Assembly: GCF_039523615.1 (NCBI RefSeq)
Contig: NZ_BAAAFQ010000004.1
Location: forward strand, 310,001-374,000
Length of the DNA stretch: 64,000 nucleotides
DNA from: Psychrosphaera haliotis
GTDB taxonomy: Bacteria > Pseudomonadota > Gammaproteobacteria > Enterobacterales > Alteromonadaceae
Direction of reading: 5' to 3'
The position numbers were made by a program, and so were the translations under genes. Below, piece after piece: positions 51,225 through 60,426 of this stretch; the stretch's first letter is position 1; the number at the start of each line of letters is the position of its first letter. The notes under the pieces are model-generated. The model ran no database searches, was not told the origin of the DNA, and saw only the letters and a list, made by a program, of their open reading frames with translations.

Positions 51225-52814
51225 CTAAGCAGTCTTTCTCAACGGCTGTAATTTCATGTACGTTGCACAGCGCCATAACCACTCTAATGGACCGTAATTA
51301 AATACCTTTAACCACAAGCTACTTACAATTGCCTGCGCCGCTATAATTGCAACAACCATTAACATTTGTTCACTTCTTGGGATTTCGCCAAACTGGTTAA
51401 AGCCGTAACCATAAAAAATAGTCGATAAAATTACCGAATGCATAATGTAATTAGTCAGTGCCATCTTGCCTAAAGGCGATAGCCAACCAAACCAAGTTTG
51501 AAATCTAGGCTTTAGACTTAACAATGCAAAAGTTCCTAAATAACCAGCGCACAATACAAGTTGGCCTATGTAAAACATACTGTTTGCAACCGAATTAATC
51601 ACCATAGAGTCTTGTCCTGCAGGGTGCATTAATATCATTGCAGGCCCAACACTTAAAACAATACCAAGTGACATACCACCTACAGCCATTACTTTAAAAA
51701 ACGAATGATGCTCATCAATATTACGCATACGACCACTAGCGACAAGCCAATAACCAACTAAAAACAATGGCAATATAATACCTAATCCAAAGAACAGTGA
51801 ATTTGGTAGGTTTTTAACCGCGTATTCCCAACGATATTTAGTTATTTCCCAATAACTTTCGTTTTTAAGCGCTTCTTTTTCTCTTTCATATCGATAAGCT
51901 TGTTTCTGCTTACCTTCAAATTTATTTAATGCTTTTTCATCCGCTGTTAATTCGCTTGAGTCGTTAACTTCAATATCAGAGTCTTGCGTTTGTACTTCAG
52001 AATCTAGCATTAAATCCGACTCTGTATTGTCAACCGCCTCAGAGTTAGTAACTTCACCTTCATCAACCGCAACCATCTCTTCGTCAAATTTGGTCAACTC
52101 TTCATATTGCTGTTTAGATAATTCAAAGCTCCCGTCAGCTTTGGCAAGCTCTAACATTCTATTCGTCACGTCCGCAACTTGAACTTCTTCAACCCACATT
52201 TCCTTAAGATCATTTTGATCGCTTGTAGCTCCAAATATGGTGCCAACTAATATGGAAATCGAAAGCGGGAATATCATCATAAAGAAGCCAATTTTAGCAA
52301 AAACGGCTGGGCGATTTCGTTTAGCTAAACGTTTGGTTCGCATAAGCAAAACAACACCAAGCAGCATCATACCGGCAACGGCGTAGTCGTGAAGTATATC
52401 TCCGCCCCAGAAGAACGCCATATGCGCTAAACCAATGATATAAAGCACAAGCATTCGTCTTGAGAACCAAGCTTTAAAAGGTCGGCCAACTTCTTCGGCT
52501 CGCAGCAGCATTACCGCAAAGCCCATTCCAAACAGTAATGCAAACAACTTATAAAATTTACCTTGAACAAAAACCATTACTAACCAACTAGAGGCAAAGT
52601 CACTGCCTGTTTCGGTAAAGTCAAAGCTCAGAAGTTCTGATATTGGGCGGTTAAACCATTCTATATTCATCAACAGAATACCAATTAATGCAAACCCTCT
52701 AAGAAGGTCCATCACGGTTATACGTTGACTGGTTTTGATTGGCGCTAATTCAGAGATTTCACTGGTGGAAGTGTCTGTTGGATTTTTAGATGGCGAAGTG
52801 TTCTGGCTTTCCAT
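51225..52814 (-). CDS. DUF418 (YeiB-like) membrane protein with acidic insert
   Basis: A 529-residue polytopic inner-membrane protein. The N-terminus ITVMDLLRGFALIGILLMNIEWF is the family hallmark, and the C-terminal half holds the DUF418 domain (GKMALTNYIMHSVILSTIFYGYGF, then GPLEWLWRCATYMKLQP). Between the two membrane halves is a soluble region of about 130 residues (about 205-325), very rich in Asp, Glu, Ser and Gln; this is longer than usual. DUF418 proteins are thought to be transport-related, but no function is established. Coupled to yqfB downstream. Confidence 0.88.
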   Translation of the reverse strand: MESQNTSPSKNPTDTSTSEISELAPIKTSQRITVMDLLRGFALIGILLMNIEWFNRPISELLSFDFTETGSDFASSWLVMVFVQGKFYKLFALLFGMGFAVMLLRAEEVGRPFKAWFSRRMLVLYIIGLAHMAFFWGGDILHDYAVAGMMLLGVVLLMRTKRLAKRNRPAVFAKIGFFMMIFPLSISILVGTIFGATSDQNDLKEMWVEEVQVADVTNRMLELAKADGSFELSKQQYEELTKFDEEMVAVDEGEVTNSEAVDNTESDLMLDSEVQTQDSDIEVNDSSELTADEKALNKFEGKQKQAYRYEREKEALKNESYWEITKYRWEYAVKNLPNSLFFGLGIILPLFLVGYWLVASGRMRNIDEHHSFFKVMAVGGMSLGIVLSVGPAMILMHPAGQDSMVINSVANSMFYIGQLVLCAGYLGTFALLSLKPRFQTWFGWLSPLGKMALTNYIMHSVILSTIFYGYGFNQFGEIPRSEQMLMVVAIIAAQAIVSSLWLKVFNYGPLEWLWRCATYMKLQPLRKTA

Positions 52815-52919
52815 AATGCTGTGCGGCTCTTCAGTATTTTAATTATTCTTATGTGCACAGAATAACGCCATTCACAAAACATACAAATAATATTTGTTAC
52901 AAACTATTAGCCAATAGAT

Positions 52920-54140
52920 TTATTCCGCTAAGCAATTTCGGCCTGCTTGCTTAGCTCTATATAAGGCTTCATCGGCTTGTTTTAAAACTTGCTCAAACTC
53001 TTTCAGGTTACCTTCTCGTTCAGCAACACCAATACTGATAGTGACATTTACAAATTTAGTTTTGGCCGCTGATTTTTTGCGTGAAGACTTGCCTTGTTTT
53101 TTGTCATCTGGGCGATCATCATTTCGAATAGCCATTTGGTAATTTGCAATGTCTTCTCTAACTTGTTCTAAAAACGCTATGGAGTAGCTAACGGATTTAT
53201 TCGGAAATATAACGGTAAACTCTTCACCACCATAGCGGTAGGCTTTACCGCCACCTTTAACATCGTTTATCTTACTGGCAACAAGCCTGAGCACCTGATC
53301 TCCAACATCATGACCGTAGGTATCATTAAACTTTTTAAAATGATCTACATCCATCATAGCGACCGTGTATTTTTTGCCTAAAGATATAGATGATTGTAAC
53401 AAGGCTCGACGAGCAGCTAAGCCTGTGAGTTCATCAGAAAACGCCATTTGATATGAGTCGGTAAGTACCGCATGAATAATTAGAACACCAAATAAGCAAT
53501 AGCTAATAATGGTGGTGTAATAGGTGAAATCACCAAATTGAATAACAATCACGCCAAACGCTAAACCCCAAATGCTGGCATTAAGCTGACTTGGTTTCAT
53601 TATTTGGCGCACAGCCAAAGTGAACAAACACAGTGCTGAAATTATTAGTTCTACCTGAAAGTACGGTGAAAGCTTTGATGCCGAAGACAGCGCTACCACT
53701 TGTGAAGACAGGATTTCATTTACGGTAATTGAGTGATTAAAACGATAGTTAATTGCCAGCAGGCCAAATAAAACAAGTATTCTTAGAAGACCGTGACGCC
53801 CCCACACTACTTTGTTTTGATCAAAGCTAAAGGCCATCAAAACTACAAGCTGTGAGATAAAAAAGAGACTCGGGTGAAATGAAAAGTAATCTATATTTTC
53901 TACTTTCCCACTATTAGCCCAAGCTAACGCTAAAAATAAAACAATATATATGACGCGGGTCTGATTAAACCTAAGTGCTAAAATGATCGTTGCTGCAAAT
54001 AACAAAAGAGGGGTTTGTAAAATAAGATCTTGCCATGGTGTTAAATCGGCAAAACCCATCTCCACGGCTGAAATTGCGCCTATAAATAACAAAACAGGAA
54101 AGGCGATAGCACGAAAGAAGGCTTGTAGAGAATACGACAC
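52920..54140 (-). CDS. Membrane-bound diguanylate cyclase (GGDEF)
   Basis: A 406-residue protein with about seven to eight hydrophobic segments in residues 1-225 (unrecognised membrane sensor) and a C-terminal GGDEF domain (about 235-405). The active-site loop is GGEEF at 304-308, so cyclic-di-GMP synthesis is expected. No RxxD inhibitory site precedes it (the region reads NDVKGGGKAYRY), so product inhibition through the I-site is unlikely. A basic 20-residue insert (DDKKQGKSSRKKSAAKTKF, about 346-364) interrupts the domain before the final VNVTISIGVAER strand. Start is GTG at 54140. Monocistronic. Confidence 0.9.
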   Translation of the reverse strand: MSYSLQAFFRAIAFPVLLFIGAISAVEMGFADLTPWQDLILQTPLLLFAATIILALRFNQTRVIYIVLFLALAWANSGKVENIDYFSFHPSLFFISQLVVLMAFSFDQNKVVWGRHGLLRILVLFGLLAINYRFNHSITVNEILSSQVVALSSASKLSPYFQVELIISALCLFTLAVRQIMKPSQLNASIWGLAFGVIVIQFGDFTYYTTIISYCLFGVLIIHAVLTDSYQMAFSDELTGLAARRALLQSSISLGKKYTVAMMDVDHFKKFNDTYGHDVGDQVLRLVASKINDVKGGGKAYRYGGEEFTVIFPNKSVSYSIAFLEQVREDIANYQMAIRNDDRPDDKKQGKSSRKKSAAKTKFVNVTISIGVAEREGNLKEFEQVLKQADEALYRAKQAGRNCLAE

Positions 54141-54207
54141 TTTTAGACCCTATTATTATTTTTGTTTGGATTGTATTAGTAAATATTATGTTAGTGCAAG
54201 TCTGTAT

Positions 54208-55329
54208 TTAAGGTAGCACCCATGCACCTAACACAGTCGGCCGCAGTGTACCTGTGATGCTCGGCAATGTAGTCGTTTTATTTTCGAGTCTACACTTCGC
54301 CAACCACGCAAATGCCACTGCTTCCATATTATCAGGGCATATCCCTAATTCTGCAGTGCTAATAACGTTCGTATTTGGCAAGTAAACCGCCAGTAAAGTC
54401 ATTAAAACTTGATTATGCACGCCTCCCCCACATACTGCTAGCGTTTTTGAGCAACCCAATTGTTCCATTGCTAGCTGCACTGATTTGGCAGTTAAATGAG
54501 TGAGCGTATTTTGAACATCCACTGCAGCAATATCACCATGCGAGCTTTCATGTAGCGCTAACTTTTGATTTAACCAGGCTTCACTGAATAACTCTTTGCC
54601 CGTGCTTTTAGGAAATGGTTGAGAAAAATAAAGCTCGTCTAAAAGAGTATTTAATAATGACTGAGAACACTTCCCTTCTGCTGCCCAACTTCCGTTGTCA
54701 TCATAATTAAGACCTTTATTTCTATTGATCCAATAATCTAATAGCGTATTTGCAGGCCCGGTATCAAAGCCAATAACCTCTTCCTTGTTTGGCCAAGTCG
54801 ATACATTGCCTATGCCGCCGAGGTTCAGTACCGATAAATCATGACCAAGGTGCTTAAAGACGTCATAGTGAAACATAGGCACTAATGGCGCACCTTGACC
54901 GCCTAACGCAACATCTTTACTTCTGAAGTCATACACCACATTTAAACCTGTCATCACAGCCAAGCGGTGTGCATCAACAATTTGCCAGGTAAAAGGGTTT
55001 TCTAAGCTAGGCTCGTGACAGATTGTCACGCCATGAACACCTATCGCCCTAATTAGTTTGGCGTATGGCTTTACGTCTTCAGTCTCTAAAAAAGATTGAA
55101 TGGCTAGGGCTAAAACCTGAGTGTATTCTTGCTCTAAGGATTTTATGTGGATAAGCGAAGTAATGTCAGCACTAGGTTGGCTGAGCTCAGCTAATTTTGT
55201 TTTTAATTCTGAAGAAAGCCTGTTACTAGTACTACTAACAAGCGAAGGCTTATTTTCAAAGTCTACAAGCGCAATATCTATTGCATCAAGGCTTGTACCT
55301 GTCATTACACCGATATAATAATCAGGCAC
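54208..55329 (-). CDS. anmK: Anhydro-N-acetylmuramic acid kinase
   Basis: A 373-residue cytosolic kinase of the ASKHA fold that opens and phosphorylates 1,6-anhydro-MurNAc to MurNAc-6-phosphate in peptidoglycan recycling. Motifs: YIGVMTGTSLDAIDIAL (ATP phosphate loop), IGVHGVTICHEP, GGQGAPLVPMFH, LNLGGIGNVS, GFDTGPANTLLDYW and AVCGGGVHNQVLM. Length matches E. coli AnmK (369). Start is GTG at 55329, since no ATG precedes the phosphate loop. It follows mepM by 12 bases, pairing a wall hydrolase with wall recycling. Confidence 0.95.
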   Translation of the reverse strand: MPDYYIGVMTGTSLDAIDIALVDFENKPSLVSSTSNRLSSELKTKLAELSQPSADITSLIHIKSLEQEYTQVLALAIQSFLETEDVKPYAKLIRAIGVHGVTICHEPSLENPFTWQIVDAHRLAVMTGLNVVYDFRSKDVALGGQGAPLVPMFHYDVFKHLGHDLSVLNLGGIGNVSTWPNKEEVIGFDTGPANTLLDYWINRNKGLNYDDNGSWAAEGKCSQSLLNTLLDELYFSQPFPKSTGKELFSEAWLNQKLALHESSHGDIAAVDVQNTLTHLTAKSVQLAMEQLGCSKTLAVCGGGVHNQVLMTLLAVYLPNTNVISTAELGICPDNMEAVAFAWLAKCRLENKTTTLPSITGTLRPTVLGAWVLP

Positions 55330-55341
55330 GTAGAACCCTTT

Positions 55342-56640
55342 TTAACGCATTGCCAATAGTAGGTTTTTATTATGCTCAAGCATTTCCATTCTTACCGCGG
55401 CTAAGGTTAAGAACTTATCTTTCTCACTTTTAGAAATAGGATTTGCTTTGGGTAATGATACGGTTCTTGGGTTGCGGTGAACACCATTTACTAAAAACTC
55501 ATAATGAAGATGAGGTCCTGCAGCTAAACCCGTTGAGCCAACTAAGCCAATGACCTGACCTTGCTTAACTTTAGCGCCTTTACGAACCTTACGTTTAGAG
55601 AAGTGAATATATTTAGTTGTAATACCACCACCATGTTCTACAAAAACATGATGACCATTAAATCGATCGTACCCTGACTTTATTACCTTGCCGTCACCGG
55701 CCGCAAAAACAGGTGTACCTGTACTAGCTGCATAATCAACGCCACGGTGAGCTTTGTAGCGTTTTTGAACTGGGTGATAACGACGCTTACTAAAACTTGA
55801 ACTTATATACTTAAAACTAACGGGAGCGCGTAAAAATGTTTTCTGCATGCTGTCGCCACCTGGCGTGTAATAACGACCATCCGAGTAACGAACCGCACTA
55901 AAACCTTCATTTTGATTAGTAAACTCAGCGGCTAAAATTTCCCCGTAACCAGAGAACTCTCCATCAATAAACACTTGTTCTACTAAAGCAGAAAACTTAT
56001 CGCCTTCTCTAATATCAAGGGCGAAATCCACATCCCACTGGAAAATATTAGCCAGGTTCATGATTAGTTTGTCATTTAGGCCTGACATCACGCCCGCATT
56101 CCAGAAGTTACTGTTTATCGTACCTTCAAAATAACGTTCTGTTATTACTGTTTCTTTTTGCTCAATAGATGTTTCAAACTTGCCGGTGTTAGTTCGTTTT
56201 GTTACTAAGGTTTCTACCGCCTCATTTGCGTATTGCAGCTCTATAAGCTGTTTATTTTCGTCAAACGTAAAGGTTAAGTATTTTCCAGGAATTAAACGAG
56301 TAAACTTTTGCGCCAATTTGTCCGAACGAGTAATCTCTAACATCGTTTTTTGTGGTACACCTTGGCGTTTAAAAATAGTTGCCAACGAATCACCGCTTTT
56401 AATACGCACTTGTTTTATGGTGGTATCGGTTTGAGTAAAATTAGAGACTGACTTGATATTTAAAGGTAGTGGGTACTCTTGGCCAACCGCTAACTCTTCA
56501 TAATCAGCGGCAACGCGAATCACGTCTTTTGAGGCCTCTGCGGACTCAGAAGGTAATAAAAGCAGTGCGAATAAAAGTCCTAATGCACCTAAAAGTGCAT
56601 ATCTATGCTGCTTTGGAAAACTATCTATTAAATGTCTCAT
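55342..56640 (-). CDS. mepM: Murein DD-endopeptidase MepM-like M23 peptidase
   Basis: A 432-residue periplasmic, N-terminally anchored LytM/M23 metallopeptidase that cuts crosslinks during wall growth. A membrane segment (YALLGALGLLFALLLL, about 14-29) is followed by an OapA/LysM-like region (about 75-160: VRIKSGDSLATIFKRQGVP) and the M23 domain (about 290-400). The zinc ligands lie in HRGVDYAASTGTPV (His, Asp) and in the HLHYEF motif near 375. The order equals E. coli MepM (YebA). First gene of a mepM-anmK unit. Confidence 0.93.
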   Translation of the reverse strand: MRHLIDSFPKQHRYALLGALGLLFALLLLPSESAEASKDVIRVAADYEELAVGQEYPLPLNIKSVSNFTQTDTTIKQVRIKSGDSLATIFKRQGVPQKTMLEITRSDKLAQKFTRLIPGKYLTFTFDENKQLIELQYANEAVETLVTKRTNTGKFETSIEQKETVITERYFEGTINSNFWNAGVMSGLNDKLIMNLANIFQWDVDFALDIREGDKFSALVEQVFIDGEFSGYGEILAAEFTNQNEGFSAVRYSDGRYYTPGGDSMQKTFLRAPVSFKYISSSFSKRRYHPVQKRYKAHRGVDYAASTGTPVFAAGDGKVIKSGYDRFNGHHVFVEHGGGITTKYIHFSKRKVRKGAKVKQGQVIGLVGSTGLAAGPHLHYEFLVNGVHRNPRTVSLPKANPISKSEKDKFLTLAAVRMEMLEHNKNLLLAMR

Positions 56641-56712
56641 TACCTACTTCTCGCAATAAAAACGACTACATGGCGTGATTTAAAAATTCTAAGCTCCCGA
56701 GAATAACACTCT

Positions 56713-56750
56713 AAAACAAACAAGCCAACTTTTTGAGGGTCGGCTTGTTG
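56713..56750 (-). terminator. Terminator after der
   Basis: The inverted repeat ACAAGCCAAC with GTCGGCTTGT (one mismatch) is followed on the minus strand by TTTGTTTTAG, 25-60 bases after the der stop. Confidence 0.7.
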
Positions 56751-56773
56751 GTAATCTGACTATTTTGATATGT

Positions 56774-58339
56774 TTAAGTGCGTCGACTATGACGCTTAAT
56801 AAACCCACCAGCTTTACGCTGTTGCGATAGTGTCATTGCTTTTTGCTTCTTATCTTCAAATGGGTTGTCACCTTCTCTGAATTCAATCTTGATTGGTGTA
56901 CCCATTACATCTAATGCTTTTCTATAGTAGTTCATTAGATAACGTTTGTATGAATCTGGTAGTTCATCAACTTGGTTACCGTGAATAACTATTCTAGGTG
57001 GATTGTAGCCACCAGCATGAGCGTACTTAAGTTTTATGCGTCGACCGCGGATCATTGGTGGTTGGTGATCGTCTTGAGCCATTTTCATAATACGAGTTAC
57101 CATTGACGTTGAAATACGTTTAGTAGCCGATTGATAAGCTTCTATAATTGATTCGTATAAATGACCAACACCTGTTCCATGAAGAGCCGATATAAAGTGT
57201 AATCGTGCAAAATCAATGAACCCTAGGCGGCGATCTAACTCACGTTTAACATCATCTTTTACGCCTTGATCAAGTCCATCCCACTTATTTACTGCTATAA
57301 CAATTGAACGACCCGCATTTAAAGCAAAACCTAATAAGCTTAAGTCTTGATCTGAGATACCTTCTCTCGCATCCAACAACAATAATACAACGTTAGCATC
57401 TTCTATTGCTTGAAGCGTTTTAACAACAGAGAACTTTTCAATGGACTGTTTAATACGTCCACGGCGTCTTACACCAGCCGTATCGATAATGATGAAATCT
57501 TGGTCGTTACGTGTCATTGGTATATAAACCGAATCACGAGTTGTACCTGGCATATCGTAAACAACAACGCGCTCTTCACCCAACATTCTATTTGTAAGCG
57601 TAGACTTACCCACATTTGGACGACCAATTAAAGCAAACTTTATTGGTAAGTCTTGGAAAGGCACAGCCTCTTCATCGCTATTTTCATCGTGTTCGTGATC
57701 AAGCGCTAAGTCTTCTAGTGATTGTAACTTCTTAACATTAGGTTCCGCATCATCTGCGCCTTCTGCATCCTCATCACCCATGCTTTCCAACAAACGCTCA
57801 GCTTCCGCTAGTTCGTCCATTGCCGCTTCATATTCTGCCGTTAATTTTTCAACAACTGGAATTAAAGCATAGTCTAATAATTGGCTAACTCCACGTCCCT
57901 GAGACGCTGCAATCTGGTGTACTTCACCTAATGCTAGCGCATAGAACTCAGCACTATAAGAGTCACCGTCTATGCCATCAACCTTGTTAGCAACAACAAA
58001 GGTCGGTTTGTCTTTTTTTCTAAGATGTTGAGATATAGCTTGGTCAGCTGCTGTTAATCCCGCTCTTGCATCCACCAAGAACAAAACAATATCCGCCTCA
58101 TCAATCGCTAAAAGCGACTGTTCAGCCATTTCAACATCAATTCCTTCTTCTGTACCATCAATACCTCCTGTATCAACAACAATAAAGTTGTTTTCCTCAT
58201 GACTGGCTTGTCCATAACGACGGTCACGTGTAAGTCCAGGAAAGTCCGCCACTAACGCATCGCGCGTTTTTGTTAAGCGATTAAACAAGGTTGACTTTCC
58301 AACGTTTGGACGACCAACTAAAGCCACTACAGGTAGCAT
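56774..58339 (-). CDS. der: Ribosome-assembly GTPase Der (EngA)
   Basis: A 521-residue double GTPase essential for 50S assembly. First G domain: GRPNVGKS (9-16), DTGGIDG, NKVDG (about 119-123). Second: GRPNVGKS (239-246), DTAGVRRRGR, NKWDG (about 350-354). A KH-like C-terminal domain ends in basic FIKRHSRRT. The linker between the G domains (about 175-228) is acidic and unusually long (ERLLESMGDEDAEGADDAEP and on), which accounts for the extra 30 residues over E. coli Der. GAGGTG before ATG. Downstream of bamB as in most Gammaproteobacteria. Confidence 0.96.
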   Translation of the reverse strand: MLPVVALVGRPNVGKSTLFNRLTKTRDALVADFPGLTRDRRYGQASHEENNFIVVDTGGIDGTEEGIDVEMAEQSLLAIDEADIVLFLVDARAGLTAADQAISQHLRKKDKPTFVVANKVDGIDGDSYSAEFYALALGEVHQIAASQGRGVSQLLDYALIPVVEKLTAEYEAAMDELAEAERLLESMGDEDAEGADDAEPNVKKLQSLEDLALDHEHDENSDEEAVPFQDLPIKFALIGRPNVGKSTLTNRMLGEERVVVYDMPGTTRDSVYIPMTRNDQDFIIIDTAGVRRRGRIKQSIEKFSVVKTLQAIEDANVVLLLLDAREGISDQDLSLLGFALNAGRSIVIAVNKWDGLDQGVKDDVKRELDRRLGFIDFARLHFISALHGTGVGHLYESIIEAYQSATKRISTSMVTRIMKMAQDDHQPPMIRGRRIKLKYAHAGGYNPPRIVIHGNQVDELPDSYKRYLMNYYRKALDVMGTPIKIEFREGDNPFEDKKQKAMTLSQQRKAGGFIKRHSRRT

Positions 58340-58393
58340 GAATTCACCTCAAAAAAAGTTGATTTAACTAAAAATCAATAAAATATAAAAACG

Positions 58394-58430
58394 AAAAAGG
58401 CTTCGTATCCATTACGGACTACAAAGCCTA
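58394..58430 (-). terminator. Possible terminator between bamB and der
   Basis: AGGCTTTGTA pairs with TACGAAGCCT (one wobble, 12-base loop) and is followed by T5 on the minus strand. It could attenuate read-through from hisS-yfgM-bamB into der. Confidence 0.55.
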
Positions 58431-58447
58431 TTATAAAGATGTAACTA

Positions 58448-59719
58448 TTACGGTAGACGTAAAGCGGTCAGTTCGCCATCTCGAGTCTGGATATAAAGTA
58501 ATTCTTCAGACGCTACTGGTGCTGTGTAGGCTCTGCGATCTTCGCTTGTGAACCAGCTTACAAACCAACGGAAGCCTGAATAATCCCAATCATCCAATTT
58601 ATATCGAGATATTTCTACGCCCGAATTTTTATCTAAAAAGTGGTAATAACCTTCAAAGTCGCCAACAACAATTGTGTCTTTATAGACAACAGGTTGAGAC
58701 AATCGACGGTTATAAAAGTCGTTATTTGTCCACTTTTCAACACCTGTACTTGCTTCAACAGCCGTTACAAAACCTTTTGCATCAGTTAAATAAATAATAC
58801 CAGCGTCAAACGTCAAGTTACGGTATGAAGAGTACTCGCGTTTCCACTTTACTCGACCAGATTGAATATCGACAGCAGCTAAGTTGCCGTTATACGCAAT
58901 CATGTAAACATCAGCGCCAATAACAACTGGCTTGCTGTCCACGTCTATTAAGCGCTCTAACTCTGTTGTACCTTTAACCACTGCGATTTGTGCTTCCCAA
59001 GCCAATAGGCCTTGGTCAAGCAACATTACTTGTAGTTTACCTGTTGCAGTACCAACTAACACACCGCCACTTTCAATGGTTGGTGAAGACGTACCGCGTA
59101 ATGAAAGTGCAGGAACGCTTGTCTCTGACTGCCAACGAACCTCTCCACTATCTGGGTGCATTACAATTACATGACCAGAAGCAGTAGATGTCGCAATCCA
59201 GCCATCACCCGCATCAGGTGCAGAAACTACTTCACCTGGTACTTTTTGACGCCACAACAATTCACCCGACTCTTGAGATAATGCAATGACTTCGCCATTT
59301 TCTGAACCAATGTAAATGTTTTTATAAGCCGCCGTGATACCACCGCTTAACTTATCTGTTTCTTTATCATCAAAGGTTAACTTATCAAACAACGAAGGTG
59401 CATTTAAACGTGTGTCAGTTTCCCACACCGTGTCGCCAGTCAGCTTATTGTATGCAATGACTTCGCCCTTTCGGCTAGCCGCAAAAATAACATCACCAAC
59501 AATCGCTGGTTGCAAGTTTGAAAAATAGTTTTCAACACCAGAACCAGCTTGTTCACGCCACTCCACTTCAACATCACGTGTAATGTTGATAGGTTTAAGC
59601 TCGGCAATACGAGTTGCTTCGTTTTCTTCAGTTGTTTCGCAACCCATTAGCATTGACGTGCTGAGGGTTGTTAACAAAGCGAGTTTTATCACGCTTGATT
59701 TCATATTATTAAACAGCAT
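58448..59719 (-). CDS. bamB: Outer-membrane assembly lipoprotein BamB
   Basis: A 423-residue lipoprotein of the BAM complex that helps BamA fold beta-barrel proteins. The lipobox LMGC has Cys27 followed by Glu, consistent with outer-membrane sorting. Eight PQQ-like beta-propeller blades are visible as repeated GxxxAxxxxTGxxxW units (AYNKLTGDTVWET, ALSQESGELLWRQ, VMHPDSGEVRWQS, AVDIQSGRVKWKR, AVEASTGVEKWTN). Length is slightly above E. coli BamB (392). It follows yfgM by 12 bases in the hisS operon. Confidence 0.95.
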   Translation of the reverse strand: MLFNNMKSSVIKLALLTTLSTSMLMGCETTEENEATRIAELKPINITRDVEVEWREQAGSGVENYFSNLQPAIVGDVIFAASRKGEVIAYNKLTGDTVWETDTRLNAPSLFDKLTFDDKETDKLSGGITAAYKNIYIGSENGEVIALSQESGELLWRQKVPGEVVSAPDAGDGWIATSTASGHVIVMHPDSGEVRWQSETSVPALSLRGTSSPTIESGGVLVGTATGKLQVMLLDQGLLAWEAQIAVVKGTTELERLIDVDSKPVVIGADVYMIAYNGNLAAVDIQSGRVKWKREYSSYRNLTFDAGIIYLTDAKGFVTAVEASTGVEKWTNNDFYNRRLSQPVVYKDTIVVGDFEGYYHFLDKNSGVEISRYKLDDWDYSGFRWFVSWFTSEDRRAYTAPVASEELLYIQTRDGELTALRLP

Positions 59720-59731
59720 AATGCCTGCCCT

Positions 59732-60379
59732 TTAGCTAGCCACATTAGTTGACAGAGCCAAATCCTGAAGCTTCATTTTAAGAATAGTGTTGCCTTCCAA
59801 GCCACCTTTGTCAGCGGCTAACTGGTATGCTTGACGTGCTTCACTTTCTTTACCCTGTGCAACTAATGCATCACCTTTAATCTCAGCAACACGCGCCTCA
59901 TAGGCTGGTGCCGTTACTAAAGACAAAGTTTCCAAGGCCGCATCGTATTTTTCCAACGCCACTTGTACACGTGCTAATCGTGTATTCACTAAACCCTTAA
60001 GGCTTGTCTCAGTTGTCGCGTTGACAGCAGCTTGTAAACGAGTCTCAGCTACGGTTAACTCACCTGCTTCCACTGATTTTTTAGCCGCTACTAAATTAGC
60101 AAAAATGTTGTAACCGGTGTCACCATGAGCTTCAACAAACTTGCTTAGCTCTGAGTCTACAACATCTGCTTGAGCTGACTCAGCCCCAGCAACTTTTAAA
60201 AACTGATCAAATTCTACAGAGGCACTTTCTTGTGCTTCAATTTGGCTATCAACATAAAAGTTCCAACCTGTGAAACCAGCAACACCGAGTGCTGCACCAA
60301 CTAAAATTTGAAGTCCGTTTTCTTTAAAAAATGACTTAATTGCTTCTTCTTGTTGTTCTTCTGTAGAGTAAATTTCCAT
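59732..60379 (-). CDS. yfgM: YfgM, periplasmic TPR ancillary protein of the Sec translocon
   Basis: A 215-residue protein: a short cytosolic N-terminus (MEIYSTEEQQEEAIKSFFKE), one transmembrane segment (ILVGAALGVAGFTGWNFY, about 25-42) and a periplasmic TPR region (about 45-210: EARQAYQLAADKGG near the end). The opening 'EEQ.EAIK.F..ENG..' is typical of YfgM. In E. coli it associates with PpiD and SecYEG and is thought to hand clients to periplasmic chaperones. Located between hisS and bamB as usual. AGAGG precedes the ATG. Confidence 0.93.
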   Translation of the reverse strand: MEIYSTEEQQEEAIKSFFKENGLQILVGAALGVAGFTGWNFYVDSQIEAQESASVEFDQFLKVAGAESAQADVVDSELSKFVEAHGDTGYNIFANLVAAKKSVEAGELTVAETRLQAAVNATTETSLKGLVNTRLARVQVALEKYDAALETLSLVTAPAYEARVAEIKGDALVAQGKESEARQAYQLAADKGGLEGNTILKMKLQDLALSTNVAS

Positions 60380-60426
60380 TACAACCTCTTAATTTGTACC
60401 GCATCTATTAGCAAATAGCCTAGATA

